Notes under the pieces: generated by a model
Database searches by the model: none
The model's input: only the letters and a program-made list of their open reading frames with translations
What the model was told of the DNA's origin: nothing
Made by a program: the position numbers and the translations under genes
Source of the DNA: DASVHS01 sp036390755
GTDB lineage: Bacteria; Acidobacteriota; Thermoanaerobaculia; Gp7-AA8
DNA length: 64,000 nt
Assembly: GCA_036390755.1 (NCBI GenBank)
Contig: DASWBH010000037.1
Location: 9,295 to 73,294, forward strand
Reading direction: 5' to 3'
Shown: piece by piece, positions 8,154 to 18,476 of the stretch
Numbering within the stretch: the first letter of the stretch is position 1
How the letters are laid out: each line of letters opens with the position of its first letter

Positions 8154-8858
8154 GTGCCGCATCTGAGAATCGTTCTTGTCGAGCCCCGGGAAGCCGGCAA
8201 CGTCGGCGCGGCCGCCCGGGTGATGAAGAACTTCGGCTTCGACGATCTCTGGATCGCCGGACAGCATCCCCAGTTGCTTCCCGTCGCCGGGTGGTGGGCG
8301 AGCGGGGCGGATGACCTGCTCGAACGCGCGCACTTCGCGGCGACGTTGCACGACGCTCTGGCCGGCGCGCACCTCACGGTGGCGACCACGTCGATGCGCG
8401 GACGAACGACGCCGGCAGACTTTACGCCGCAAGGTCTCCGCGAGCAGTTCGCGTCGCTCGCTCCGGATCAGACGATGGCGCTCGTCTTCGGTCGCGAGGA
8501 CAGCGGGCTCACGCGCGAGGAGGTCGTGCTCTGCCAGGGCACGGCATCGATTCCGACCTCCGAGCAGTTCCCGACGATGAATCTCGCTCAGGCCGTCGCA
8601 GTATTCTGCTTCTCGCTGTCGACGATCGAGCGCGCCGGCGGCTCACGGCAGCTCGCGCCGGCGGAGCTGGTCGAGAGGATGCACGAGCGTTTCGAGTCGC
8701 TCCTTCTCGAGGCCGGCTTTCTTCACGCGAACAATCCCGATCGCATCTACGACGACATCCGTGCGATCCTCGGACGCGCGTCGCTGGACGAACGGGAAAC
8801 GACGATTCTGTTGGGAATGGTGCGGCAGATCGAGTGGAGGTTCAGATCGGGCCGGTAA
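8154..8858 (+). CDS. SPOUT RNA methyltransferase, TrmJ/LasT-like
   Basis: A predicted tRNA or rRNA 2'-O-ribose methyltransferase. The 234 residues show the SpoU/TrmH hallmarks: the N-terminal VLVEPREAGNVGAAARVMKN, the SAM-knot motifs ALVFGREDSGLTREE and IPTSEQFPTMNLAQAVAV, and a C-terminal helical domain ending LGMVRQIEWR. It starts at GTG 8154. The leader contains the word-repeat GAGCTAAGAGC (8113-8148) and no clear ribosome-binding site. The position modified (tRNA residue 32 in TrmJ) is inferred from family only. Confidence 0.85.
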   Translation: MPHLRIVLVEPREAGNVGAAARVMKNFGFDDLWIAGQHPQLLPVAGWWASGADDLLERAHFAATLHDALAGAHLTVATTSMRGRTTPADFTPQGLREQFASLAPDQTMALVFGREDSGLTREEVVLCQGTASIPTSEQFPTMNLAQAVAVFCFSLSTIERAGGSRQLAPAELVERMHERFESLLLEAGFLHANNPDRIYDDIRAILGRASLDERETTILLGMVRQIEWRFRSGR

Positions 8859-9273
8859 TGCGCCGCTGCGGCGTGTCGTGATTCTTCTTCAGGCAGTCGG
8901 TGATGATCTCGATGAACCGGTCGAGATCGAACGGCTTGAGGATCGCGTTGCACACTGCGGAGGCGGGGATTTTGTCCACGCCGCGTTTTCCGGCGGCGGT
9001 GAAGACCACGATGTGCGGCCGTTCGTTCGGATAATTCTCGGTGATTTTCTGGATGAACTCGTACCCGTTGAGGCGAGGCATCATGAGGTCGAGGAGGATG
9101 AGATCGAACCCGCCGTTCTGCTGGATCTTCTCGAGGCCGACGGCGCCGTCTTCGGCCACCTCGACCTCGAACTTCATCCGCCTGAGAACGGCCTGCAGCA
9201 GAACGCGAATCGCCAGATCATCGTCGATGACGAGGATCTTCCGGCCGCTGCCGTTGATTTTCGATGCTGCCAT
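8842..9273 (-). CDS. single-domain response regulator
   Basis: A stand-alone receiver domain of 143 residues from ATG 9273. The acidic pocket is in KILVIDDDLAIR, the phospho-acceptor Asp in LILLDLMMPRLNGYEF, the switch Thr in VVFTAAG and the conserved Lys in AILKPFDLDRF. There is no output domain, so it probably acts by protein contact (CheY/Spo0F style). No kinase is adjacent. A GTG start at 9309 would add 12 residues, but they do not resemble the family. Its 3' end overlaps the methyltransferase end by 17 bp (convergent). Confidence 0.88.
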   Translation of the reverse strand: MAASKINGSGRKILVIDDDLAIRVLLQAVLRRMKFEVEVAEDGAVGLEKIQQNGGFDLILLDLMMPRLNGYEFIQKITENYPNERPHIVVFTAAGKRGVDKIPASAVCNAILKPFDLDRFIEIITDCLKKNHDTPQRRITGPI

Positions 9274-9369
9274 TTCCGGGCCCTTGATAACGGTCGAACT
9301 GCGAAACACGGATCGAGCTGAAGTACTTCCAGTAACTTATAGAGTTCGGAAATCTCGACCACCGGGCAA

Positions 9370-9891
9370 ATGAATCCGCCGGTCACCAGTCTTGCTGCGG
9401 ACGCAAACGCAGCGTTCGCGTTCCGGCCCTGGGTCCGGCGAGCGGGCGCATCGATCGTGCTGGTCGCGGCGGCGATCACGGCCGCGATCGTGATCGCGCT
9501 GTTCGTGAGGCCGTCGTGGCGATTCGGCTGGTTTCGCGAGCCGTTCGTCTGGGTCTACGTCGGAACGCTGTGGCTCGGGGGCGCGAAAGTGTTCGCGGGG
9601 ACGATGCGCCCGATCGCGGAAATCAGCGATGCGGTGATTGTGCTTCGCCCGCTGCACCAGTTCTTCACGAAACGCGTGCCGTGGTCCGCGATCCGCGGCA
9701 CCGAACAGACGATCGGGGGCGATCGCCTGATCGTGTATTACGACGCTCCGCGTGGAATGCGCTTCGTCGCGTTGAATCTCAATCTGGTGAAGGGGCGCCG
9801 GGAGTTCGTGACGATGCTGGAGATGCGGCTGAGCAATCTAGGATTTGTAGAGAAGGTCGTGGAGAGATCCAGGTATCTGACAAAATTGTGA
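9370..9891 (+). CDS. membrane protein with a PH-like soluble domain
   Basis: A 173-residue protein of unknown function. Two hydrophobic segments (about residues 27-46 and 58-72) precede a beta-rich domain (ISDAVIVLRPLHQFFTKRVPWSAIRGTEQ to RFVALNLNLVKGRREFVTML), the arrangement of bacterial PH-like membrane proteins. Its stop overlaps a possible GTG start of ligA, suggesting co-translation, though a functional link to ligation is not evident. Confidence 0.65.
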   Translation: MNPPVTSLAADANAAFAFRPWVRRAGASIVLVAAAITAAIVIALFVRPSWRFGWFREPFVWVYVGTLWLGGAKVFAGTMRPIAEISDAVIVLRPLHQFFTKRVPWSAIRGTEQTIGGDRLIVYYDAPRGMRFVALNLNLVKGRREFVTMLEMRLSNLGFVEKVVERSRYLTKL

Positions 9892-9905
9892 AACTCCGAC
9901 TCCGC

Positions 9906-11894
9906 ATGACGCCCAAATCCGAAATCGAAAAGCTTCGCAGGGACCTCGAGCGCCACAACCGCCTCTACTACGCCGGCACGCCCGAGATCAGCGACTTCGA
10001 CTTCGATCAGATGATGCGCCGGCTGCAGGAGCTCGAGGCGGCGCATTCCGAGTACGCCGATCCGAACTCGCCGACCGCGCGTGTGGGCGGCGAGCCGGTC
10101 AGCGGGTTTCCGAGCGTCATCCACGATCCGCCGATGCTCTCGATCGAGAACGCCTACACGCTCGACGAGCTGCGCGAGTGGCACGAGCGCGTCAAGCGCG
10201 GCCTCGGCCGCGAGGAGGTCGAGTACGAGGCCGAGCTGAAGATCGACGGCGTCTCGATCGATCTGCTTTACGAGAACGGGGCGCTCGCCCGCGCGGCCAC
10301 TCGCGGCGACGGCGTCCGCGGCGATGACGTCACGCCAAACGTCCGCACAGCGCGATCGCTGCCCCTGCACATCGATACGAAGCTGAAGAAGCTCGAGGTC
10401 CGCGGCGAGATCTACATCCCGAAGACGGACTTCCTGCGCATCAACGAGCAGCTCGAGGAAGCGGGCGAGGAGCCGCTCGCGAATCCGCGCAACACCGCGG
10501 CGGGATCGTTGCGTCAGAAGGACCCGAAGCTCGCCGCGCAACGGAAACTCAGCGCGTACGTCTACCACGTCGTTCGCGCGGACGAGGTGCGCATCGAGTC
10601 GCAGTGGAAAGCGTACGAGCTCCTGTCGAAGCTCGGATTCCCGCTCAATCCCGAGCGCTCGCTGTGCCGCTCGATTGACGACGTCATCGCCTTCATCGAC
10701 ATCTGGCATGAGCGCCGGCACGAGCTGGCGTTCGACATCGACGGCATCGTCGTGAAGGTGAACCGCCGCGAGGAGCAGCTCGAGCTCGGCGCGACCTCCA
10801 AAGCGCCGCGCTGGGCGATCGCGTTCAAGTACCCGCCCGAGGCGGCGCAGACGATCGTACGGGCGATCAATCTCTACGTCGGCCGCACCGGCACGGTCAC
10901 GCCGGTCGCCGAGTTCGATCCGGTGCGCATCGGCGGCACGAAAGTCGTGAACGCGTCGCTGCACAACTTCGACGAGCTGGCGCGGAAGGACGTCCGCATC
11001 GGCGACACGATCGTCGTCGAGAAGGGCGGCGACATCATCCCGAAAGTCGTCGACGTGCGGAAGGACAAACGTCCGCGGGGCGCACGGATCTTCAAGCCGC
11101 CGGAGAAGTGTCCCGTCTGCGGCCAGCCGCTGCACCGCTTCGAAGAAGAAGTCGCTTTGCGCTGTATCAATCAGGGATGCCCGGCGATCGTGCTGCAATC
11201 GATCACGCATTTCGGCTCGCGGAAAGCGATGGACATCGAAGGCCTGGGCTGGCAGACCGTGCAGGCGCTGCTCGACGCCGGCCTCGTCACCGACTACGCA
11301 TCCATTTACGAGCTGACCGCCGAGCAGGTCGCCGCGCTCGAGCGGAAAGGCGAGAAGTCGGCGCAGAAGCTGATCGACGAAATCCAGAAATCGAAAACGG
11401 CCGAGCTGTCGCGCTTCATCTACGCGCTCGGGATCCGGTTCGTCGGCGAGCGTGCCGCCAAAGTTCTCGCGGAACATTTCCAATCGATCGACGCGCTGAT
11501 GAACGCGACCGTCGACGAACTGGTCGAAGTCAGCGAGATCGGGCCGAAGCTCGCCGAGTCGATCACCTTCTACTTCTCCGTTCCCGCGAACCGGGGGCGC
11601 GTCGAGAACATGCAGCGCCTCGGCGTCTCGCCGCGTCACGTTGCGACGGCAACGGGCGATCGTCTCGCCGGCAAGACCGTCGTGGTCACGGGGACGCTGA
11701 CGCGCTTCTCGCGCGACGAGATCCACAAAATGATCGAGCGTGAAGGCGGCAAGCCGGCCGGATCGGTTTCATCGAGGACGTCGTACGTCGTCGCCGGCGA
11801 AGCAGCCGGCTCGAAACTCGAGAAGGCGAGATCCCACGGCGTGCCGGTGCTGACCGAAGACGAGTTCCTCGTTCTGCTCGGCCAGGTTCCCTAG
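9906..11894 (+). CDS. ligA: NAD+-dependent DNA ligase
   Basis: Seals nicks in replication and repair. The 662 residues follow the LigA plan: domain Ia (RLYYAGTPEISDFDFDQM), nucleotidyltransferase with the adenylated Lys in ELKIDG (Lys112), the RGDGVRGDDVT motif, the OB-fold, a four-Cys zinc finger (CPVC, then CINQGC), helix-hairpin-helix repeats and a C-terminal BRCT domain (LAGKTVVVTGTLTRFSRDEI). The ATG at 9906 fits homologues. A GTG at 9888 overlapping the upstream stop would add six residues. The stop overlaps the convergent lipoprotein stop. Confidence 0.97.
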   Translation: MTPKSEIEKLRRDLERHNRLYYAGTPEISDFDFDQMMRRLQELEAAHSEYADPNSPTARVGGEPVSGFPSVIHDPPMLSIENAYTLDELREWHERVKRGLGREEVEYEAELKIDGVSIDLLYENGALARAATRGDGVRGDDVTPNVRTARSLPLHIDTKLKKLEVRGEIYIPKTDFLRINEQLEEAGEEPLANPRNTAAGSLRQKDPKLAAQRKLSAYVYHVVRADEVRIESQWKAYELLSKLGFPLNPERSLCRSIDDVIAFIDIWHERRHELAFDIDGIVVKVNRREEQLELGATSKAPRWAIAFKYPPEAAQTIVRAINLYVGRTGTVTPVAEFDPVRIGGTKVVNASLHNFDELARKDVRIGDTIVVEKGGDIIPKVVDVRKDKRPRGARIFKPPEKCPVCGQPLHRFEEEVALRCINQGCPAIVLQSITHFGSRKAMDIEGLGWQTVQALLDAGLVTDYASIYELTAEQVAALERKGEKSAQKLIDEIQKSKTAELSRFIYALGIRFVGERAAKVLAEHFQSIDALMNATVDELVEVSEIGPKLAESITFYFSVPANRGRVENMQRLGVSPRHVATATGDRLAGKTVVVTGTLTRFSRDEIHKMIEREGGKPAGSVSSRTSYVVAGEAAGSKLEKARSHGVPVLTEDEFLVLLGQVP

Positions 11895-12484
11895 CTGCAG
11901 TTGCACGACGCGCGCTTGAATTCACCGGATCCGAGGATGCGGATCATGGCGCGGTCGAGGGCGTGGTTGAGCGTCTCCTGGTAATTCTCGGCGCTTCCGG
12001 CGTAGCCGTAATTCTCCGAATAGCCTTCGACCGAGTCGTGCCAGCACGATTTCCCGCTGCTCGAGACCAGGTCGGCCGTCAGGCTGAGGCGGCCGCTGTA
12101 CTGCGCGCGCCGGTACACGCTCTCGTCGGTCTTGATGTTGTCGAGGCTGACGCGCAGCACCGGGCCGTTGCTCCGCATGACCACGCCGCCCTGCCGCAGC
12201 GCCGCTTCGACTCCGGAGCGCAGCCACGCGGCGACATCGCCGCTCGCCGTGACGGCTGCGCGTGTCGACTGCTTCTCCTGCAGATAGCGGTTGCCGAGGG
12301 TTGTGTCGGGACGGTTGTCGGTGACGTCGACGCGCGAGATGATCGCGCAGTTCTGCGCGGCCGGAAACTCGGCGGGATTCGCCATGGTCTTGTACTGAAG
12401 CGGGACAGTCATCGGCGTAATCGACGGCGACGAACAGGCGATGAGCCCGAGAGTGAGGACGAGTGCGATCGGGACGCTGCGCAT
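11891..12484 (-). CDS. lipoprotein, YajG-like
   Basis: A 197-residue envelope lipoprotein. The signal ends in the lipobox LIAC followed by SSPS. The mature part alternates short strands and a helix (SGDVAAWLRSGVEAALRQGG, then LRVSLDNIKTDE), as in YajG and related outer-membrane-associated lipoproteins. It has a late Cys-rich tail (ASCNCS). Function unknown. It lies upstream of nothing on its strand and ends convergently with ligA. The SurA-like gene upstream (28 bp gap) may share its transcript. Confidence 0.72.
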   Translation of the reverse strand: MRSVPIALVLTLGLIACSSPSITPMTVPLQYKTMANPAEFPAAQNCAIISRVDVTDNRPDTTLGNRYLQEKQSTRAAVTASGDVAAWLRSGVEAALRQGGVVMRSNGPVLRVSLDNIKTDESVYRRAQYSGRLSLTADLVSSSGKSCWHDSVEGYSENYGYAGSAENYQETLNHALDRAMIRILGSGEFKRASCNCS

Positions 12485-12512
12485 GTGTTCCTCCCGGGCG
12501 CAATTCTATCGA

Positions 12513-13139
12513 TTAGCGCCAGGCGTAGACGTCGACGTTCGCGCGGCTGCGAAGCTGGCTCGTCCACTGCTCGATCTCTTTCTGCAGGCGGTCGGCGCGC
12601 AGGAGCGTCCGAATCTCTTCGCGCACATCCGCGAGCGGAGGAATGGGCAGTCCGCGCTGGCGGCGCTGCTGGCTCCACGTTCCGCGGTAGTACGCGTCGA
12701 TGTCTTCGTTCGGGATGAAGACGAGCGGCGCGAAGCGCTCCTGGATGTACGCCTCGACCTGCAGCTGCCGTTTGACGAGCGCGCGAAATTCGTCGAGCGT
12801 CAGCTCCGCGCGCTGCAGTGCGGCGGTGAAATCGGCGGGCGACGCGAACCGCTTCTCGATCTCCTGCAGCCGCGCCTCGATCGAGTCTTTCGGGATGTCC
12901 TGCGCGCCGAATCGCTCGACGTCGCGGAACCGGAGCGCCTGCGCAATCAGGTTGTCGAGCACGGCGCGGCGATAGTCGTCCTCGCTCTGGCCCGCCGTTC
13001 TGGGAAAGAAACGCGTCTCCACCATCTGCGAGACTTCGCTGACTGTAACGACTTGCCGGTCGATGACCGCGGCGACCCGGTCGACCGTCACGGCCGAGAC
13101 CGGCGGCGTAAACAGCAGCAGAAGGAAGAGCTTTCTCAT
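12513..13139 (-). CDS. SurA N-terminal-domain-like periplasmic protein, no PPIase domain
   Basis: A predicted periplasmic chaperone-like protein of 208 residues from ATG 13139, giving a short signal peptide (MRKLFLLLLFTPPVSA). VDRVAAVIDRQVVTVSEV and VLDNLIAQALRFRDVERFG match the SurA/peptidyl-prolyl isomerase N-terminal domain, and the final helices (EEIRTLLRADRLQKEIEQW) complete its lobe, but no parvulin domain follows. It may assist outer-membrane protein folding, which is an inference. It starts just upstream of the CIRCE region, divergent from hrcA. Confidence 0.75.
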   Translation of the reverse strand: MRKLFLLLLFTPPVSAVTVDRVAAVIDRQVVTVSEVSQMVETRFFPRTAGQSEDDYRRAVLDNLIAQALRFRDVERFGAQDIPKDSIEARLQEIEKRFASPADFTAALQRAELTLDEFRALVKRQLQVEAYIQERFAPLVFIPNEDIDAYYRGTWSQQRRQRGLPIPPLADVREEIRTLLRADRLQKEIEQWTSQLRSRANVDVYAWR

Positions 13140-13153
13140 TGAACCGGTTAGCC

Positions 13154-13183
13154 TTGACAGAGCGGTTGGCACTCGCGCTAAAT
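13154..13183 (+). promoter_or_regulatory. hrcA operon promoter
   Basis: A perfect -35 TTGACA (13154-13159) is followed by a weak -10 candidate CTAAAT (13178-13183) after 18 bp. The -10 lies inside the CIRCE operator, so bound HrcA would block RNA polymerase. Confidence 0.6.
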
Positions 13184-13192
13184 GAGTGCTAA
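13166..13192 (+). promoter_or_regulatory. CIRCE operator (HrcA-binding inverted repeat)
   Basis: TTGGCACTC, nine spacer bases, GAGTGCTAA: the CIRCE consensus TTAGCACTC-N9-GAGTGCTAA with one left-arm change. It lies 40 bp upstream of hrcA, whose product is the cognate repressor, so the operon is expected to be autoregulated and induced on heat shock. Confidence 0.95.
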
Positions 13193-13231
13193 CGCGGCGC
13201 ATGCCGGTTAGCGCATGCTGCGTGCCCGAAA

Positions 13232-14302
13232 ATGGTACAGAAACTCGACATCCACGGCGACGATCTCGACGCTCGAGCGCGCGAAGTGCTGCGCGAGATC
13301 ATCGTCCAGCATATCTCCAGCGGCGAGCCCATCGGGTCCCGGGCGCTCGCGAAATGCGGCCACTTCCAGCTCTCGCCGGCCAGCCTCCGCAACGTCATGG
13401 CCGACCTCGAGGACCTCGGCTACCTGCAGCAGCCGCATACGTCGGCAGGCCGGGTTCCCACCGATCGTGGCTACCGCTTCTTCATCGAGCACCTGATGAA
13501 ATCGCGCGCGCTTTCGGCGCATGAGCGCGAGTCGATCGACGATCAGGTCAGCCACTCCAACGAGTTCGATGAGGTCCTGCAGGCCGCCTCGAAGCTGCTC
13601 TCGTCGATGAGCGACCAGGTCGGCGTCGTCTTCATGCCCACTCTGCTGCAGTTCACGATCCGCAGCATGGACTTCATCCTCGTCGCCGAGAACAAGATCA
13701 TGTGCGTGATCGTCGGCACGAACGGCATGGTCGTGAACAAGCTGGTCGAGACGCGGCTGGCGCTCACGCGCGATGAGCTGGAGAAGATCGGCCGCTATAT
13801 CAGCAGCGAGTTCAGCGGTCTGACGCTCGACCAGATCCGGCGCCGGCTGATCCTGATGACCGAACAGGAGCGGGCGTTGCACGACCAGATGATGCAGAAG
13901 ACCATCGCACTCGGCATCGACGCGGTGAATGACGTCACCCCTGTGCAGCGCGAGCTGATCGTCGAGGGCGCGACTTCGATTCTGACCAAGCCGGAATTCG
14001 CCGACGCAGGCGCATTGCGCAAGACGTTCCTGGCGCTCCAGGAGAAGGAGAAGCTGATCGACATCCTCGAATCGTTCCTGGGCGAAGAAGATCTGCAGAT
14101 CCTGATCGGATCGGAGAGCGACTTCACGCAGGTGCACAACTTCTCGATCGTCGCGCGGCGCTACGGCACGCAGTCCTCGCCGCTGGGCATGGTCGGTATC
14201 ATCGGTCCGATGCGGATGGAGTACGCGCGCCTCGCGCCGCTGGTCGACTATCTCGGCCGCGCGCTCTCGCGAAAGATCGAGGAACAGGAGCACAAGAACT
14301 GA
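13232..14302 (+). CDS. hrcA: heat-inducible transcription repressor HrcA
   Basis: Represses class I heat-shock genes through CIRCE, with activity maintained by the chaperonin GroEL. The 356 residues start with a winged-helix domain (LDARAREVLREIIVQHISSGEPIGSRAL; SPASLRNVMADLEDLGYLQQPHTSAGRVPTD), followed by the long HrcA dimerisation/GAF-like core and the closing SSPLGMVGIIGPMRMEYARL motif. It is first in the hrcA-grpE-dnaK-dnaJ operon, sits directly behind a CIRCE element, and its stop overlaps the grpE start by one base. Confidence 0.97.
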   Translation: MVQKLDIHGDDLDARAREVLREIIVQHISSGEPIGSRALAKCGHFQLSPASLRNVMADLEDLGYLQQPHTSAGRVPTDRGYRFFIEHLMKSRALSAHERESIDDQVSHSNEFDEVLQAASKLLSSMSDQVGVVFMPTLLQFTIRSMDFILVAENKIMCVIVGTNGMVVNKLVETRLALTRDELEKIGRYISSEFSGLTLDQIRRRLILMTEQERALHDQMMQKTIALGIDAVNDVTPVQRELIVEGATSILTKPEFADAGALRKTFLALQEKEKLIDILESFLGEEDLQILIGSESDFTQVHNFSIVARRYGTQSSPLGMVGIIGPMRMEYARLAPLVDYLGRALSRKIEEQEHKN

Positions 14303-14916
14303 TGGATCAGAAACCGCCGCCCGGGCAACCCGATGATGACTCGTACATCCTCGAGGACACCGGCGAATCCATCGCCGACATCGAGCACGAGATGGAAGTC
14401 GCCGCGCAGGAAGCCGACGACACGCTGACGCGCGCCGAACAGCCGCCCGCGCCTGGCGGCGCCCAGAACGAGGAGATCCGCAAAGCTCACGATCGCTACC
14501 TCCGCACGCTCGCTGATTTCGAGAACTATCGCAAGCGCTCCGATCGCGAGAAGGAAGACTTCCGCAAGTACGCCGTCGCGAACCTGCTGCGCGAACTGCT
14601 GCCGGTGCTCGACAACTTCGACCGCTCGCTCGAACACGCGGAGGAGGGCGATGACTTTCACAAAGGCGTGCTGCTGATCTACAAACAGCTCTTCGACCTG
14701 CTGCGGAAAGCGGGACTGCGCCCGATCGACGAGGTGGGCGTCCGGTTCAACCCGAACATCCACGAAGCCGTCATCCGGGAAGAGAACCCTTCGGTGCCTA
14801 CGCAGACCGTCACGGCCGTGTTGCAGAGGGGCTATTTCCTGCACGACCGGCTGCTGCGGCCGGCACTCGTGAGGGTGGCAGTGGGCGGGCCGGAGCAGCC
14901 TGACGATGTGCAGTAA
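14302..14916 (+). CDS. grpE: nucleotide exchange factor GrpE
   Basis: Releases ADP from DnaK. The 204-residue protein has an acidic disordered N-terminus, a long coiled-coil helix (HDRYLRTLADFENYRKRSDRE), and the C-terminal beta-wing (GVRFNPNIHEAVIREE and VLQRGYFLHDRLLRPALVRV). The order and one-base overlap with hrcA are as expected. The last residues after RVAVG are variable. Confidence 0.96.
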   Translation: MDQKPPPGQPDDDSYILEDTGESIADIEHEMEVAAQEADDTLTRAEQPPAPGGAQNEEIRKAHDRYLRTLADFENYRKRSDREKEDFRKYAVANLLRELLPVLDNFDRSLEHAEEGDDFHKGVLLIYKQLFDLLRKAGLRPIDEVGVRFNPNIHEAVIREENPSVPTQTVTAVLQRGYFLHDRLLRPALVRVAVGGPEQPDDVQ

Positions 14917-14923
14917 AATCGGG

Positions 14924-15017
14924 TGTCATCCTGAGCGAATCGAAGAATCCCCTGCGGGAGCATCATCCGGCTCCGCCGGCACGGGATTCCTCGCCGTGTG
15001 CGCGGCTCGGAATGACA
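14924..15017. repeat. 94-bp imperfect palindrome (TGTCATCCTGAGCG type) between grpE and dnaK
   Basis: The left arm starts TGTCATCCTGAGCGA (14924) and the right arm, read in reverse complement, starts TGTCATTCCGAGCCG (15017). GAATCCC and GGGATTC pair further in. It resembles dispersed intergenic TGTCATCCTGAGCG palindromes known from several GC-rich phyla. Located inside the heat-shock operon, it could act as an RNA stem that processes or attenuates the transcript; that role is inference. Confidence 0.8.
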
Positions 15018-15045
15018 TCGAAACGCCTTTGTTAGCGACTTTCCA

Positions 15046-16881
<1,836 letters not shown>

Positions 16882-16884
16882 TCG

Positions 16885-18000
16885 ATGGCTACCACCGAAA
16901 AACGCGATTACTACGAGGTGCTCGGAGTCGAGCGGGCCGCTACGATCGATGAGATCAAGAAGGCGTACCGCCGTCTCGCGCTGAAGTACCACCCGGACAA
17001 GAACCCCGGCGATCCGACTGCCGAAGAAAAGTTCAAGGAGGCTGCCGAAGCGTACGGCGTTCTCTCCGATGAGGAAAAGCGCTCGCGTTACGACCGTTAC
17101 GGCCACGCCGGAACGGCCGGCATGGGCGGCTTCGATCCGAACCAGTTCGCCGACTTCGGCGACATCCTCGGCGACCTGTTCGGGTTCGGCGATTTCTTCG
17201 GCACAGGGCGCCGGCGATCGACGCGCCCGATGCGCGGCAACGACCTCCGCTTCGATCTCGAGCTCGACTTCAACGACGCTGTCTTCGGCAAAGAGATCAC
17301 GCTCAACGTTCCGCGCGTCGTGACCTGCCAGACCTGCAGCGGGTCGGGCGCGAAGAAAGGGACGCAGCCGGTCACGTGCACCGGATGCGGCGGCCGCGGA
17401 CAGATCCGCTACTCGCAGGGCTTCTTCGCCGTCGCGCGGACATGCCCGCAGTGCGGCGGCGCGGGCAAAGTGATCAAGGATCCGTGCCCCACGTGCAACG
17501 GCGCCGGCCGCGTCCGCGAGGAGAAGAAGATCTCGGTCAAGATTCCAGCCGGCGTCGACGACGGCTCACGCTTGCGCGTCGCGGCGGAGGGCGAGTCGGG
17601 CGCCAACGGCGGGCCGCCGGGCGACCTGTATGTGTTCATCAGCGTCCGGCCGCATCCGCAATTCACGCGCCGCGACTACGACATCCATTCCGAACAGCCG
17701 GTCACGATGACGCAAGCGGTCCTCGGCGGCGAAGTGAGCACGGCGACGATCGACGGCGACGAGACGCTGAAGGTCCCGCCGGGCACGCAGCCGAATCAGG
17801 TGTTCCGCCTCCGCGGCAAGGGAGTGCAGTTCCTCGACGGCAGCGGCCGCGGCGACCACTACGTCCACGTGTCGGTGCGCATTCCGACTTCGCTGACCGA
17901 CGAGCAGAGACGGTTGCTCGATCAGCTCGCGAAACTCGAAGGCGAGGTTCCGCCCGAGCGCAGAGTGCTCGACAAGGTCAAGGATTTCTTCTCGGCGTAG
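16885..18000 (+). CDS. dnaJ: chaperone protein DnaJ
   Basis: Stimulates DnaK ATP hydrolysis and delivers substrates. This is the full type I architecture in 371 residues: J domain with the HPD motif (LKYHPDKNPGD), a Gly/Phe-rich linker (GFDPNQFADFGDILGDLFGFG), four CxxCxGxG zinc repeats (CQTCSGSG, CTGCGGRG, CPQCGGAG, CPTCNGAG), and the C-terminal beta domains ending with ERRVLDKVKDFF. It starts 3 bp after the dnaK stop, in the same operon. Confidence 0.98.
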   Translation: MATTEKRDYYEVLGVERAATIDEIKKAYRRLALKYHPDKNPGDPTAEEKFKEAAEAYGVLSDEEKRSRYDRYGHAGTAGMGGFDPNQFADFGDILGDLFGFGDFFGTGRRRSTRPMRGNDLRFDLELDFNDAVFGKEITLNVPRVVTCQTCSGSGAKKGTQPVTCTGCGGRGQIRYSQGFFAVARTCPQCGGAGKVIKDPCPTCNGAGRVREEKKISVKIPAGVDDGSRLRVAAEGESGANGGPPGDLYVFISVRPHPQFTRRDYDIHSEQPVTMTQAVLGGEVSTATIDGDETLKVPPGTQPNQVFRLRGKGVQFLDGSGRGDHYVHVSVRIPTSLTDEQRRLLDQLAKLEGEVPPERRVLDKVKDFFSA

Positions 18001-18053
18001 CGGCCGCTCGACGTTCGGCGGTACAGTGAGCCGTGTCTCGTCGAGGAGGTCGA

Positions 18054-18476
18054 ATGCGACCCATCATTCTCGCCGTCGCGATTCTCTCGATGCTTCTGCT
18101 CGCAGCCAGCGCGACGCCGCCGGCTCTACTCCGGAGTGATGCCCCGGCGCTCGAAGTGGAGATCCACATCTGGCCGGTGACGCAGGACCCGTTGCAACTC
18201 CTCACGCGCGTCACGCCGGGCATGTATCGCTGCTCGGTGCTCGTGCACGACGAGCCGGGAAGCAATCGCACCTGGAAAACGAAAGACGTCGTGATCTCGC
18301 CCGGTCACAGCGGCGAGGAAACGGCAACCGCTGGTGAGCTGCAGCTTCACTTCAAAGCGACCGTCGATCGCGCGGCGGAGAAGGCGAACGCGGTGGCAAC
18401 GGTGACTCGCAACGGAAGAGTCGTCAGCCGGCAGAAAACATCGGTCTTTCTCTCCCGCGCACGCGAGCGTGGCTGA
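18054..18476 (+). CDS. small secreted protein of unknown function
   Basis: A 140-residue protein with a signal peptide (MRPIILAVAILSMLLLAASATP) and a predicted beta-rich mature part (EVEIHIWPVTQDPLQLLTRV; KTKDVVISPGHSG; HFKATVDRAAEKANAVATV). No family recognised. The ATG at 18054 is preferred because of an ideal AGGAGGT at 18044-18050. It is first in a five-gene run and overlaps the next gene's GTG by 8 bp. Confidence 0.7.
   Translation: MRPIILAVAILSMLLLAASATPPALLRSDAPALEVEIHIWPVTQDPLQLLTRVTPGMYRCSVLVHDEPGSNRTWKTKDVVISPGHSGEETATAGELQLHFKATVDRAAEKANAVATVTRNGRVVSRQKTSVFLSRARERG

Noticed and set aside
9738..11726. A 662-codon minus-strand frame opposite ligA
   Set aside because: Shadow of ligA in a GC-rich genome; no domain, ribosome-binding site or plausible composition.
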